Shown piece after piece: positions 35,442 to 48,400 of a stretch of DNA of 64,000 nt; the first letter of the stretch is position 1, and every line of letters starts with the position of its first letter. Origin of the DNA: Orthonyx spaldingii (taxonomy: Eukaryota > Chordata > Aves > Passeriformes > Orthonychidae). A model generated the notes under the pieces. That model worked only from the letters and a program-made list of their open reading frames with translations, did not search any database and was not told where the DNA came from. Position numbers and translations under genes: made by a program. The DNA is taken from the NCBI GenBank assembly GCA_013397795.1, contig VZTJ01001391.1, positions 915,482-979,481 of the forward strand, read 5' to 3'.

Positions 35442-35648
35442 TCAGTTGTTCCCAGGGTCCTCCTTTCCACCCTTTTTAAAGATAGGTTCAATGTTTCCCC
35501 TTTTCCAGACACCTTGGACTTTACCTGACTGCCATGACTTTTCCAATATCATGAAGAGTGACTTGGCAACTACATCAGCTGGCTCCCTCAGTACTCTGAG
35601 ATGCAACTTATTAGGTCTGCTAGACTTACATAGTTTCATGTTCCTCAT
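35442..35648 (-). pseudogene. Reverse transcriptase finger-region remnant of the minus-strand CR1
   Basis: A 68-codon open stretch with the family blocks LREPADVVAKSLFMILEKSW, GKVQGVWKRGNI and IFKKGGKEDPGN. These precede the palm domain in CR1. A frame break separates it from the palm remnant at 35269-34892, so the two are pieces of one dead coding region. Confidence 0.9.
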
Positions 35649-38600
35649 GTGGTCATGGACCTGATCTTTATTTACAGTGAGAAGAATTTTGCTCCCTCAG
35701 TCCCCATCCTGCTGTCTGTCAACTTATGAGGGAAGAGAGGACAGTTCCACACTTTTCCCAGAGGGCTAAGCCTAACTAGGGCCCAAAAATGAGACTTCTC
35801 CAGCCTGATGACCCTGAATGATTTGTGTGTCCTTTGGATGCAATTTTATTCAGGATTAAGGCCCAGTTCCTTGCCTGGTGAAACACTTCTACCTACATTC
35901 TTTAAAACACAAGTAGAAGAAATACCATCCATGTTGTTGGCTTCCTCGATATAAGGTCTAGGTCAGGATGTGTGTGAAAGAATAACATTTATTTCTCCTG
36001 AAGAAAATCCAGTTAACACCACCAACACTCCACGAAGCATTTCTATCACTGTCCACCTGTTCAAAGCTGGGTTGATGCTCTGGTCTTCTTGTCAAAATTA
36101 AGTAAGAGATGAGTGAATTGCGTAGTGAGTGTGGCATTCATTTGAAAAGCAAGACTATGGAGTCCATTTCTTTTTTCAAGCAATGATTCTGAATTTTCAC
36201 CAAAGACAAGAATTTCAGAGAATCTTTTCTGAGGATTACATTTACAGATGCAGTTAAAATACTCAGCACTTGAGGTTAGCCAATTTTTTACATGTAACCT
36301 AAAAAATAATTTTTCTTTAATCTAATTTTAAGTTTCATTGGTATTTCAATTTCTCTACACTCCAGTACTCTGCAGAAGTTTTTTCTGTCCCAATATTACA
36401 TGTCCAATATAATGTTCCTGTTGCAAATTTCATTATCCCTCTAGCCACAAAAATTTAATCTCAGATACATCAATAGGAAATGAAAGATAATTTAACGGAG
36501 CTCTAGCATTAATCTTCAAAGTATTAAAATTTTCCTCAGGTAGAAAATAAAATATTTTTTTTATCTCATGGAGACACACTGCATATTGGTAAGCATTACA
36601 AAGATTTTTTTTTTTTTACTTCACTTTATCTACAGCAGCAGCCATTAGGCATCCTGTAAAGAATTCAATCTGAAGTCACAAGATGTATTTCCAGACTCAG
36701 CAGTAGCTCTTTCAATGCCATTCTATCTAAGAGTTTTTTATTAGAATTGATGAAAATGCAGTTCAGAATAAAGTTTTCCATAATGAGATGAGATTTTTAT
36801 AACTGAGATATTTTATAAAAATTATTTTGAAGTTAAAATATAGACAAATAAATGCATCATAAACCTTCATTGCATTCCCCACATTTTTTTTCATAAATGT
36901 AATAGAAATAGATGATAAAAAATGAAGAAAAATGAACCAAATTAAAGTAAAAATACACCAAAGAACTGGCATTTGTTCCAGGTTCCATTGAACCAGACCT
37001 CTTTCAAATGTCATTCAAAATTAACAAAGGAAAAAAGGCAATCAAAAGTGATTAATATTTCGTGGTGTAAAGACTTAAGTTAAGGGATTAAAATGAAAAC
37101 TACCTATGAGAGATGTAGGACAAAATATTTTGTGATGGAAGAAAAAGGCATTAGGAAATTCAGCTGCAAAAGGTAGAATATTTCTACATAAAAATTTTTT
37201 GTGAGTCTATTTGAATGAAGTAAAAAAGAAAATTCTGTAAGATCTCAGACCTATTCCTTATGCTGCCTTCCCAGAATACATGGTATGTCATTCACTTTCT
37301 GAGCCATGGCCATTGCCAAACATACCTGTAAACTGGCTTGGTAAACACAGTTTGTCACCAAGCCACACAATTGTTTATTATCCTATTAAAAGGTTTTGGA
37401 AGGGACACTCATCATTTTCACAGTAAAATGTGTGGTTAAATAAACTTTGACTTCTTTCTGGAATCAAAGGTTAGAAAATCAATTTTCCAACATTTTTACC
37501 ATATAAATTTCATTTTGAAAGTTAGGCATGCAAGTTTTAATAAAAATTATTGGGAAAAATGTTTTACTGTTGTTTTGATTTATCAGTTTTCATCAGAGAT
37601 TTTGCCAGAACTTTTTCTCAGCTTAATTTTCAGGTTGCATCTAAATATACTGCATTTTTCTTCCCCTTCCCTCTAATAAAAGGCAGCATCAATAGATGAT
37701 GTTACTGAACAGAAGGAAACCAAAAATATTTATAGCTCAAAACTGCTGCAGAGAATCCTTAGGTCTATGTAAAGCAAGTCAAACTTCTTTTGAACAAAAC
37801 CTTCAGACAGGACATTTTAATGCAATAAAAACAATTTTTAATTGATCCCTTTACGCCAGACTTCCTTTATTCTGATGAAACACATATTATTGTTCTCATC
37901 TGTCTCACATCAACAAGAAGTAAGGATGGGTTTTGCCTATAGGATCTTGCTGTAGTTCTTAGCCACCTTAACAAAACAATCAAATAACAATGCAGAGCAA
38001 TGGGCATTTAGTTTCGTAAAATTAGACCAAGAAATGCCTGTTGTACTACTCTTTGATAGGTAAAAAAAATCTGAAACCACTTGTTTAAATCTTGACAAAG
38101 TCAATCAGCATCATGATATTAGTGTGTAGGGAAAAATGCACTTAATTAAATTTTCATGAGATTTGGAGCCACTCATCTTCATCACTACTCTCTTCCTGGC
38201 AATACAATTTCAGATACAGCTTGTCTAAATCAGTCATGTGAATTTATGTTTCTTAGTGTTTTTTTTCCAGGTATGCAACCGATTGCCTGAATTAACTCCT
38301 TTACTCAGTATATTTCTCAATGGACAGTGGGATCAGAGCTCATTCACTCTGTGATTGTTGGTGACAAGGTGCAATGCAAGAGGCTTTCCTATACAGGGAT
38401 GAAACTGAATATAAATCCAGAGGATAAGGTTTTGCAGTCAAAAGGTGATGTGAGTCAGAAGCACATGGAAAACATGTCACCTTTAGGTACACTTGAGAGT
38501 AAGAGGGGGCTGCAGGAAGTGGTTTAAGTGATTGCAGGCAGAACTGTGTTCTTTGAATCATTAAAGAATCTGTAGCTTTCTATGGTATTGGACACATATG

Positions 38601-39101
38601 ACCTGCACTTGGGTTTCTGCAGCTGAGAGCATTTTTTGTCATAACCAGGGGAAAACAGTTATTAAGGATCAATGCAGAAGTGTCTAACCTTTCAGATATA
38701 TGTGTTAATCACTAAGAAGACTAAAAAAGGAGTTGTTTGTACTTCCCTGACACTGGATTTGCTGCCATGGCCATATTTCACTATCCCTGTTAGGAGTGTT
38801 CTTCCAGTATCAGGAACAGCTTCTCTTCCTAATCCTTGCTTTTCCTCTGTGATGTGTGCAGGGCTGCAAAGTGCTTACATGACAGCAGCAATCTACCTCC
38901 TTATTCTTAGATCCTACTTATCCTGTCATGCACCCAGCATGATTTCTGACACTGTACTTTATAAACATGAGATTTGCATTTGGCCTGGCAGCCACAGTGG
39001 CTGTTCCTCCGTCCTTCCCTCCTCTGCCTTTTGGGCCACAAAAGAGCAAGGATGGCAAAGAGCAGGTCCACAGGTGAGAAGTCAGTGCTAGGAGAAGTCA
39101 T

Positions 39102-39143
39102 CCTTAGCAACTTTAGAGACATGCCCTAGCAACTTTAGAGACA
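39102..39143. repeat. 22-base tandem duplication
   Basis: The block tagcaactttagagaca occurs twice with period 22. Only a couple of positions differ. Confidence 0.9.
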
Positions 39144-41280
39144 ACCCTGCACAGTGAAGAGTTTTCCTCAGCCATCCCAGGTCTCGGTCCCACAATCCTA
39201 GTGCAACCCCATGCACCTCTCCTCGTTCCAGCTGTCACAGCTCGTTGCCTGCTGACACCATGATCCTGTCCACGAGGTATCTTTCTATAAACACCAGAGA
39301 CCATGTAGTGAAACAGTATTCACTGTTTCTTTCATTTGGAAGACAGTTCCCACAGGCACTAAGACCTTCCGCTGTTTAAGGTGAGGTGCAAGGTGTGGAC
39401 ACAAGCTGAAGTTTACCATTGTTTTTGTTGAAAAGATACAATAGCTGTGGTAGAACTGAGGCAAAACCACAAAAACACGTGGGAGTTGTGCACATTTATG
39501 CTACAGATGTGATGTTATTTTCCATGTATTATCTTTATACACCAGAGCCTGTTATTTGTAGCTGCCACCTGAGACAGGCTTTACAGTGAAAAAGATAGTA
39601 CCCTGTTTTGTACCTCAGTTCCCTCAAACTATTATTCGAATTCTGTATTTAATTTCCATAATCTGAGGCAAGAGTGAGATCTGCTGTGAGAACATATGAG
39701 AACATAGCTCTCTTAAAACTATAAGAAATGGAATGCTTTATGTAAATACTAATTCTTGCCAGCTCCAAGGGAGAGTTAGGAGGCAGGAACCAGCTCTACA
39801 TAAAACAGGCTACAGAGACCTGGCTGTGTAAAGTTGAAAGAAACTGTTCCAAAAAAGAAAAGTCATGAAATGCCTAAATGTTGAATAGTAAAAGGAGGAA
39901 ACCAACGGGAATGAGGGTCACAGGGAAGGACTCTGATATATGAACCTGAATTACTTTGTGAGTGTTGATACCAAAGCACTTGCCCTTTATTCATAATGCT
40001 GTAGATTTAGATCCTCCCTAGGATACAGTATTTTTCCATACCACTCATTTGTTTAAAGACTTCGTAGTCCCCCCTCTAGCATGAGGTGCAATGAGTGGAA
40101 CTATTGTATAGGATTACCATGCCCAGTTAAACCATCCTTGCTTTTGAATTTACTGGCTGTTCTTCAGAGAGGTGTAAAGCAGTACCTCTGTGTTAGATCC
40201 TGGAAAGCCCCCTGGTTGATATTATAGAAATGCAAAATATTATATTATTTTAAAACATGTTAAGACTGGAACCCAGAAGGATGAATACATTTTTGTTCTT
40301 TTATTTTCAGTGGAAAAGAAACTGAAGCTGAAAATAAAATATGGTTCCTGGATAGCCAGCCTACTGTATACAGAGGATGGGGAAACTAAATGGAACCCAT
40401 TCACAGTAGGTTAAAGTTGGCCACAGGAGCAGCTGACATTGGAACATTACTAGAGAGACCATGTTGTTGTGAGTTTATTGACCGCTTCATGAATAGCAGA
40501 AACAAACAGAGCATTGGGTTTTAATTTTAGGGTATATTTGTACCCTACTAAACTAAAGATCCCAGTGACGTCTGTCTTCAGTAACTGGCATCTGGTCTGT
40601 TTTCTTAAACAAAAACTGATAAAAGCTGATTCAGCACTGAAGAGGTGCACCATACAGCATGCATGTTTTCTTCATGTAAGCTATCAAAAAGCACTATTTT
40701 CAAGGGCTGATATAATCTTATTTATACCTATTTTCACTGCATTTCAAATAATTCAGCTTTGAAAGCAAGAGGTCCTCTCTTATGACGGCAGTCTAAAGAT
40801 AGACTGGCTGAATTCTCCAGCTTCCTTAGCACTGTACCCCTGCAAAGGGATAGCACAGCTCTGGTGGGAACTTGGTGCATGGTTATAGCATTTTTAAACC
40901 ACAATAAAGCAGAGAGTGAGTGCTGAGAGCACACTGTTTGTGCCAGATGGATACTTGTAATCCAGTAAATGTCAATTACTTTTTTTTTGCCTGAAAGTAC
41001 TACATTTTCTTGGTTACTACAAGGAGTCAGGATGAGGACTTCCCAAGCAAGAGCAGCACTGAAGAGTCAAATTGAAGTAAATCTCCTTTGCAAGTGTTTA
41101 CACAATTCAAACTGATTTGAATCTTTAATTTGAAAAGTATTTCTTAAGTAGTCAGTCTCTTGTAGTTTCTCATGCTATTTAATTCCAAACTTGCTGCTTT
41201 TGGCTGCTAGGCAGTTAAGTGATACATACAAAGGTAGTCTGTCTCGTGCAAGTTCTTTATGGATTTGTTTTCTTTTACAG

Positions 41281-41570
41281 ACCAGTCACAAAACATGAAT
41301 GTTTCACAGTATGGTCTTCCCCCTGCCCTGGATATACAACCTGCAGTACAGCTCTTTCATGTAGTACTTGGATGCCTGGTAAATACACACATGAGTAGCT
41401 ATGCTTCACTGGGGACAGCTGATGATCCCTCCCATTCATTCACCACTTCTGTCCTGTGCCACCAAACATGGTCCCAGAGGGCAGAGCTCCATGGCTCAAA
41501 GACGTGTCTGCCTATTCCCACAGTGGCTGTCCTTGTCTTGACCCATAAAAAACAAATGCATCAGTTGTGA
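41281..41570 (+). other. Candidate terminal exon: strong acceptor, open frame, polyA signal
   Basis: A T-rich tract (gatttgttttcttttacag) ends at 41280 and is one of the best acceptor matches in the window. The frame that follows is open for 96 codons to a TGA after 41570 and includes an ATG in fair context (AACATGAATG, near 41295). An AATAAA hexamer lies at 41826-41831, about 250 bases past the stop. Part of the peptide reads NVSQYGLPPALDIQPAVQLF; I recognise no family. A plausible reading is a 3' exon of an unknown transcript, but open frames of this length occur by chance here. Confidence 0.2.
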
Positions 41571-41843
41571 TGCATTTCTTTGCTTGAGAAGAGATGAGTC
41601 TCCCTATTAAGCAAACCTATTAGGTAACATCTTCAGATTACTTGCTTTAATTGGCTTTTGTAACTCAAAGGAATGATAAGAATACTTATAAGCACTTTAT
41701 AAGCATAAATAAGTCATGTATAGTTATCAAGAGTCAGTACCAGCCACATTCAAAAATTGATGGTAATGACTTGAGCAAAATTTCTTTTCCATAATGAATT
41801 CTTAGCATTATAAATTCAGAAGTAAAATAAACAATTGCTTAAA

Positions 41844-41882
41844 AGAGGAGTTACCTAAAGCCAGAGGAGTTACCTAAAGCCA
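41844..41882. repeat. 19-base tandem duplication
   Basis: agaggagttacctaaagcc is present twice in a row, identical apart from the edges. Confidence 0.95.
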
Positions 41883-43759
41883 AAGTGGCATGTTTTTGAA
41901 TAAGGGAACCACATGAACTTCTGAGAGAAGTTGATGTTCACTTTTTGTATTATGATCTTGATGGGAGAGCATTTACACAGATAGAAATGTAAGCAACTCA
42001 GTATAATCAAAAGGATCAAGTATTATTATTGTATACAATTCCTTTTTTTCATAGATTGTCTGAAAATATGAACTTGCTTTTTCACAGTGGCCACCTCCTC
42101 CAAGCACAGGAGAAAACTATACCTTGTGTCTGGTGTACGAAATCTTCTAACAGGAAAAAAGTATTTTAGTCTGAAATTGCCAAAATTAAAGTTGTCCACA
42201 TGACAAATCTCCTCTCCACAATTCTTTCAGAGATGACTCAATACAGCACATTATTAGACTAAATAAAGACAATAAACTTTATTAGCTAGAATAGAGTATA
42301 AATGTACTGAAAAAATATTTTAAAGAAGGAATAAGATTAACCATTGCTTTATACATGGGGTATTCCATCAAAGTCCAGGCAGGATAGTATTTGTGTTCAG
42401 AAATATTCATCCTCAAACATCCATTTTCCCAAACGAGCTATTTACTGTCTCACATACCAAACATATTTTTCTGTTCATCTAGTGTTCATTAGTTAACTGT
42501 AATTTGCTTTTCTTATTCATTATTCATCTATACTTCACTTTTATTTGATGAGGACTTCCCCACCAGAGATTGATCATTCATTCAGTATTTCAGTATTAGA
42601 TAATCCAAATTAATGCTGTGTTGGTTAATTGTAATTATTTTGGTGTGTCACATGCTATTTTTCCTGAATGAATGAATTTAGTGATTATAATCTGAACAAA
42701 GGCTTAAAGAGGTCAGCAGATTTTGAGTTTCCCAGCAACATGCATTCATTTAATGAGCAGTTAAAAACTGCATCCTGAGGATGATGACATCCCTGTCTTA
42801 ATGGTCCATGTGGGAAGAGGCAGGTCTGTTTCCTTCTGACACCTTGAAGGAAAAAAACCACTTACACGCTAGGTTGCAGTTTTATGTCTATGGACCTTGA
42901 AAAAGATAGACTACATTTTTTTTGAAGAGGGTAAAATTTCTTACTGAAAAAATGCTGAGACTAGCTGAAGATTAGAACAAATTACCACTCATTCAGATGT
43001 TTTCTAGAAACTTCAGAAACTGCTGAAGACATTTAGCTACTTTCTAAAAGTTCTTTTTTTCCCTTGCAAAGCTCTCTATCATCTCTGAATTTTCACAAGG
43101 AAACATCTGCAGGGTTCGCAGAATTTTGCAGTAATACATAAGTTTTCCAAAAGATCTGTGAGTTATCTATTTTTGTGTTAGTAAATTTTCCTAAACCTAT
43201 TTACAAAGAACTTTGATGAAATGTTTTCACTAGGTAAAGAAAAACTAAGCTTTTCTGTTCTATGTTGTCTTTCAATTTTCCAGTAGTTCTAACTATGCCC
43301 AGTAAAAGCTGGATGAATGGTGAAAACGACATGTTAAATTATTGGCCTGACATCTACATGTGTGATTTTCTCCAATTTTCATGTTTTTTCCTGGAACTTC
43401 AGTTGTTTTTTAGTTTTCAGATTCCAAGAGTTAACATAATTTCCATGTTTTTCTGTAGTTTAGTTAGATTTTCTTTTTTTCTGGTCAAAGGAGGAAAATG
43501 ATTCTATGGTTAAAACACAATACAAACAAAAAAAGTTCTAAATATAAATCATCAGTGCTCAGCCACAGACATATAATAAAAGTTTAATGTCGATGTTCAA
43601 TACTTCTGTGCATAACAAATATTTCCAGACAGTGCTGTCCTTCCTCTTCTTTCTTCCTAAGGAAAGACATGATGTTCTTTGACCAGAAAACTAATGCCAT
43701 TCTCTCAAAGTCTTCTTTTAAAATTATTGGCTGGCACAACCCCTCAGTTTCTAAAATAA

Positions 43760-43830
43760 GTGGTTTTCAAACTATAGCTTAGGGTCCCTGGGGGAATCCC
43801 CTGGACCACAAGTGATCCACAGAAGGTAAC
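43760..43830. other. Possible ancient amniote repeat with GC-rich hairpin
   Basis: The wording tggttttcaaactatagctt followed by ggtccctgg and a ggaccaca/gatccacaga run recalls old interspersed repeats of amniotes. It also folds on itself: GGTCC (43783-43787) with GGACC (43803-43807) and GGGG with CCCC inside, around a GAAT loop. Too short and diverged to name. Confidence 0.25.
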
Positions 43831-44991
43831 CAATAAAAATATGCCTACTGAAAGCTTACAGTCACTAACCTGAGACCTGCTTCCTCAACAGAAAGATATC
43901 TAGGGTATGCTTCTTGTAAACAAAATCTGTATCTAGGCAAAATAAATTGTTTGTAAATAAACTTACAGGAGAAAACATATTATTTATTTTACAATATATT
44001 CACATAAGTATCCTTATATAAAGCACATTAGGAAGAAAACACAGAACAAATAAACACACTGTAAATGAAGACTACATTAAACTTTTGGTTAAGAGTGGAT
44101 TGAGCCTTACTGGTCAATGCTTATAATGCTGCTCTATGCAGGTAATGAATTCTAAGACAGCCTTTGCAGAATACCTTGCCTATATAAATGCAAAGCTTAG
44201 GGTCATTTGATCAATATCTGGCTATGTGTAAATAAAAGTTTGGGTCTTGAAGAGAGAATCCATATCCAGGAATTAATCTGCATATGGGTTCATAAATTAA
44301 AGCCACATGACAAAAAGTCTAAATCAGAAAAAGAAAATGAATCCCATTTTGTAGCCAGTACTACAACAAATTTCACCATGTACCTTCTGTGTTTCAGTAG
44401 TGATGATGCCTCCAGAAGTTCATTTGAGTGTCTCCAGAAACTCAGTGTTAAAAAATGACTGAATCTTAGTCACGGATGACTTAACTTTTGTCATCCCTTG
44501 GCATGATTCTGTTACCACAGAGACAATCAATTTGTCTGAATCAATGCAGTCTGAACAACGGACTAAATGGAAAACTTTTCACAGCAAGAAATATTCAATT
44601 TCATTCCTGAGCGAAGACAACTCAGATTGTCTATTCTGTCTGCCAAGCAAGACAATTCCATTGTTCAGGACTTAACAGGCATTGTGGCAAAAGACATGAA
44701 AACTCTTTTTGTTTCCATCAATGCTGGGGGCACAGCACTCTGAATCATAAATCTCAAAAACTATTTTACATTAGGTCTTGTCAAACTTGGAACACAGTAT
44801 TTGCTATGATGGCTTGTTCACATCTCTTCACTCCTGTTGTCAGAAACCAAGTATCTGCATTTTGATGTTTCTGTGCAAAGCATCTACAAGAATAGAGAGT
44901 AAGGTATCAATAACATTGAGTAAAAAATACAATAATAATTTTCTTTATAATCACTTGGGAATCTTAGGGCCTGATCAATATTCTTTCTCCA

Positions 44992-45024
44992 CAAAAAAAA
45001 AAAAAAAAAAAGGAAAAAAAAAAG
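44992..45024. repeat. Poly-A tract
   Basis: About thirty A with one GG interruption and a G near the end. It could be the tail of an unrecognised retrocopy, but no body is seen to its left. Confidence 0.95.
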
Positions 45025-45445
45025 AGGAATCCCTGATTTCCTGATTTTATCTTCTTTCTCCTTCTAGTTTTGTCCTTTCACCTATTTCCAAAAGAAACTG
45101 TAGTTAGATAATCCTCTATTTGCTCCATCCTTAAACACAATTACGTAACAATATTACTTATGATTTAAAAAAACCCAAAACATATCAATAAGCAAGGATT
45201 TCATTTTTTTCTTAATAAGCATGAGTTTCACTATTTATAAAATTCATGGCAGTCATCCATTTATTTTCAATAACTCAAAGTTTTAGACTCTATAACTCTA
45301 TCACTCTTCAACATCGAATGTTTTTTTCAGGTACAGTCAATGGACAAAATAATATTGCTTTGGAGTGTGAAAGAAAATTTGTGTGAAAACTTTTTTGGGT
45401 TATGTTGCTTAGATCTTGCAAAAAGATTTGCATGCTGAAAACAGA

Positions 45446-45489
45446 TTTTTTAAAATTTTTTTTTTTATTTTTTTTTTATTTTTTTTTTT
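45446..45489. repeat. Poly-T tract
   Basis: Over forty bases of T with a few A. It lies about 420 bases right of the poly-A tract, so the two could mark opposite ends of inserted DNA, but no element is recognised between them. Confidence 0.95.
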
Positions 45490-48400
45490 GGAAAGCGCTA
45501 AATTTTCCTTAGATATGTAAGTGTACCAGTTAAATTCCATTCCACTGTTTTGTTGAGTTTGCCTTATTTTTGGAGGTAGATCTTCCTGTGCAACTACAAG
45601 GCTGAAATTATTAAATAAGTGTCTGAAATATATTATGGTGACTTTAATTTTTTGAAAGATACTGCAGTGATCCCAATACAGTTTAACTAATGGGAGCTTT
45701 ATAGTACAATATTCACTATAGTTATTAAAAGCATGAAGTATTGAAAGACATGAAATTTACCAGAGAAACATTTTTGTGGGAAGTAAATCTTTTACTTTTG
45801 AAAAAAAAATATTACTTTAATCACATATTACAGACATTTTAACCGCAGATTTGTGAACAGCACATCTGTTCCTATATCCACAGTGACGCATCATGTGGTG
45901 ACATGTCCCTTCTATTTATGTCAATTAGGCCACTTTACATCAGTGCAACACCGTACTTAAGAGAATAGGGAATTCTTATAATAAAGAGGAATATATACAT
46001 AACTGGCAATATGCATGTTTGCATGCATTTGCCAAAAAGAAAAAACAAAGGTCTTGGATCCAGTTCTGATTTCAGTGGCAGTTTTGGCCTGTCAGGCTCA
46101 GGATGTGGACTCATGGAACAAAAAATATGTGTATGTGGTATGAATGCAAGGGACCTAACTCTATTTTATAATAGAAGTGCAGCAAGTAAAATATCTACAT
46201 ATGGAAGGGTATTGATGTCTTCCTGTCTACATTTAATATTACTGTCCCATTATAAGTCTGATTTTTGGTATCCAAACTCTTCTAGTTTTTCTAAGGGAAC
46301 AGCAGTTTCTGAAATGATTTTAAATGTGATCTGCTGTTACTTGTTTCCTATTTGAGATACTGGATTTTTAAGTGTCTGGTATTTCTGATTTCTTGGAATG
46401 TTTTCAAATGGTTTCTGGCTCAAAACCAAAAACCTTGGCCTAAAAATATCAAATTCTTTTGAGTTCAGTCAGTAGTATTGACTGCTAGTATCATTGGGAA
46501 GTTTTAACAATGTGATGGTTTATTCATTGAAAGTCAGACAATACAGAAAAGAGAGATTAAAGTCAGCTAAGCCTGTATAATATTAACTATGTACTGCTCA
46601 AAATGAAAAATCAATTACACAGGTCTAAAGTAGGCAAGAAATTTCTCAGTCTATAAATGAGTGATCAAAAAAAGAGAAAAAGGCTTATAGCCTCTTAAAA
46701 ATTCACCATTCAGTGTTTCATACACGGCTTAAATAACAACTTAAAATGCTGTTTTTCAGACAGACATGGCAGAGTAGCCCAAAAGTGAAGTAGCAAGAGG
46801 CTTTGTTAATACATACTTAGAAGTGAAAAACAGTTCAAAGCTTTCTTATAAAGCGACTAAGAAGAAGACAACTTAGCTACATAAAAATGTAATAAAATTT
46901 TTGCACATTTGAGATTAAGATCGGAGACATCTGCTTACTTTTCCACTTGCTATGTTTATGCATGTTTGCCTTCAAAATGACCTTACTGCAAACACACCTA
47001 GTTCTTGCAGAGTTCATGAGCAAATTTTGCAAATATGCATAAAGTAATTTAAGAACATAAATTCTGCCCTGTAAGACCCTAAAAGTAAACAAAAATATTT
47101 TGAGTTTATATCAAAGCTTGCCAGCATAAACAAAATTGGCACTGGCAAATTCCCCCTCTTCTACTTCATGAACTTCACTATCAGAAGAATGGTTCTTTTT
47201 GACACTCATTTACTTAATTTCAAAATGACTATAAAACGCTACTTTTCTGATAGCAATATACAGGTACTTTGTGCAAAGCAGATACAGCATTACTTAGATT
47301 ACATTAGGAATGCATTTCCAGATATGAAACCTTTTTCTTCCTAAAGTATAAATTCATTTTTAAAAGTAAAATACAAAATTTATTATATTGTATGCTCGAG
47401 AGGTACCAACACATTAAGTTCAAATTCCAGCTTAACTGAATCTTTCCATTTATATTGTACCTGTAAGTCAGCAACTTGTGCTGTATTTGGAGCTTCTCAA
47501 TTTATTCTCAATTTCAGTCACAAACAATTCGGCAGATTTCAAAAGAAAATCTTCTCCTCTCATGTCCTAGCTTCTGAAGCTGCCTTTTAAATACTCTATT
47601 ATTTTCAAAATGTTAATCAGGTGTAAAATTGGCCTTTGTAATTATACAGGCAGTAAGAAAGGATCATTTCCAGCCATAATCACAGGGACCTGTATTATAC
47701 CATAAAAAAGATAAGAGTTAAATTTTTGCTTCAGTATTTGAAGACTTGACATCTATGCTACAACTGGGTCCCAGTTATTTCTGCTTTTACCAAAAAATCC
47801 TCAAGCTTTGTTTAATATTCTTCAGCATGTGCCTCTTTCTTTTACAAGCTATGTTAAATGAAGTCAGGTGAGTTAGCAGTGGCCTATTGGGATATATCAT
47901 CAATGGATTTTGAAGGATCTGTTTTTTAAAGAATAATCTAACCCACATCAAAATTTGCCACAAGTATTTGGAAAGGTATACTAGAAATTATTTTCTTCTG
48001 TGAAGCAATGACACGGATCAAAGGCACTTCAGAGGTGACAGACAGTCTACCCCTGTTCATGAAATTGAGAAAAAAAAATTAGCAAGGCCCATTTATGTAG
48101 CACAGTCATTCAATGCACAAGCCTGTGTGGCAACAATGAATGCAGCTAACCTGTCATCTACCAGAGAGACCCTCTCCCATTCTGGGATATTCTGAACAGT
48201 ATCTAGGATAGCAAACATAGAAAGCAATTATTGTGTAGAAAGAAGCATTCTTCCAGGAACTGAAACTCAACAAGTCCTACAAAGTGAAAATTACATCTAA
48301 CAACCAAGAATGAGTATTACATGAGTACAACATAAGCATAGACGTAAACAACTCATCGGAATAAGTTTATTGTTAGTTTACTATCAAGCTAGCAGAATAT

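Larger units (their letters stand above)
34103..35790 (-). mobile_element. CR1 LINE, 5'-truncated, longest copy in the window, minus strand
   Basis: On the plus strand the copy starts with its reversed 3' tail (aatcatagaatggcttgggt, about 34108) and runs about 1.7 kb back into the reverse transcriptase. Minus-strand frames keep strong family likeness. The upstream finger region at 35648-35442 has LREPADVVAKSLFMILEKSW and IFKKGGKEDPG. The palm at 35269-34892 has DVIYLDFCRAFETVPNNILL and TSGVPQGSVL. The catalytic box, usually FADD, reads FLHD here, so one catalytic aspartate is lost. Indels split the frame between these pieces. A further piece at about 35640-35710 continues the family upstream. 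No 5' untranslated region or first open reading frame is present. Confidence 0.92.
35791..43759. other. Unique AT-rich non-coding DNA
   Basis: No gene is recognised. It contains two short tandem duplications (39102-39143 and 41844-41882) and an acceptor-led open frame at 41281-41570, listed separately. The 139-codon plus-strand frame at 38672-39091 lies in a more GC-rich patch (about 38740-39300) but shows no domain. A strong acceptor-like site also ends at 40310 (gttcttttattttcag), with two short frames open after it and no good donor. Confidence 0.5.

Noticed and set aside
37395..37420. Possible CR1 tail (ttttggaagggacactcatc)
   Set aside because: Only one short block matches and no terminal repeat follows.
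38672..39091. 139-codon frame in a more GC-rich patch
   Set aside because: Residue order shows no family pattern, and overlapping frames on the other strand are also open; GC content alone lowers stop density.
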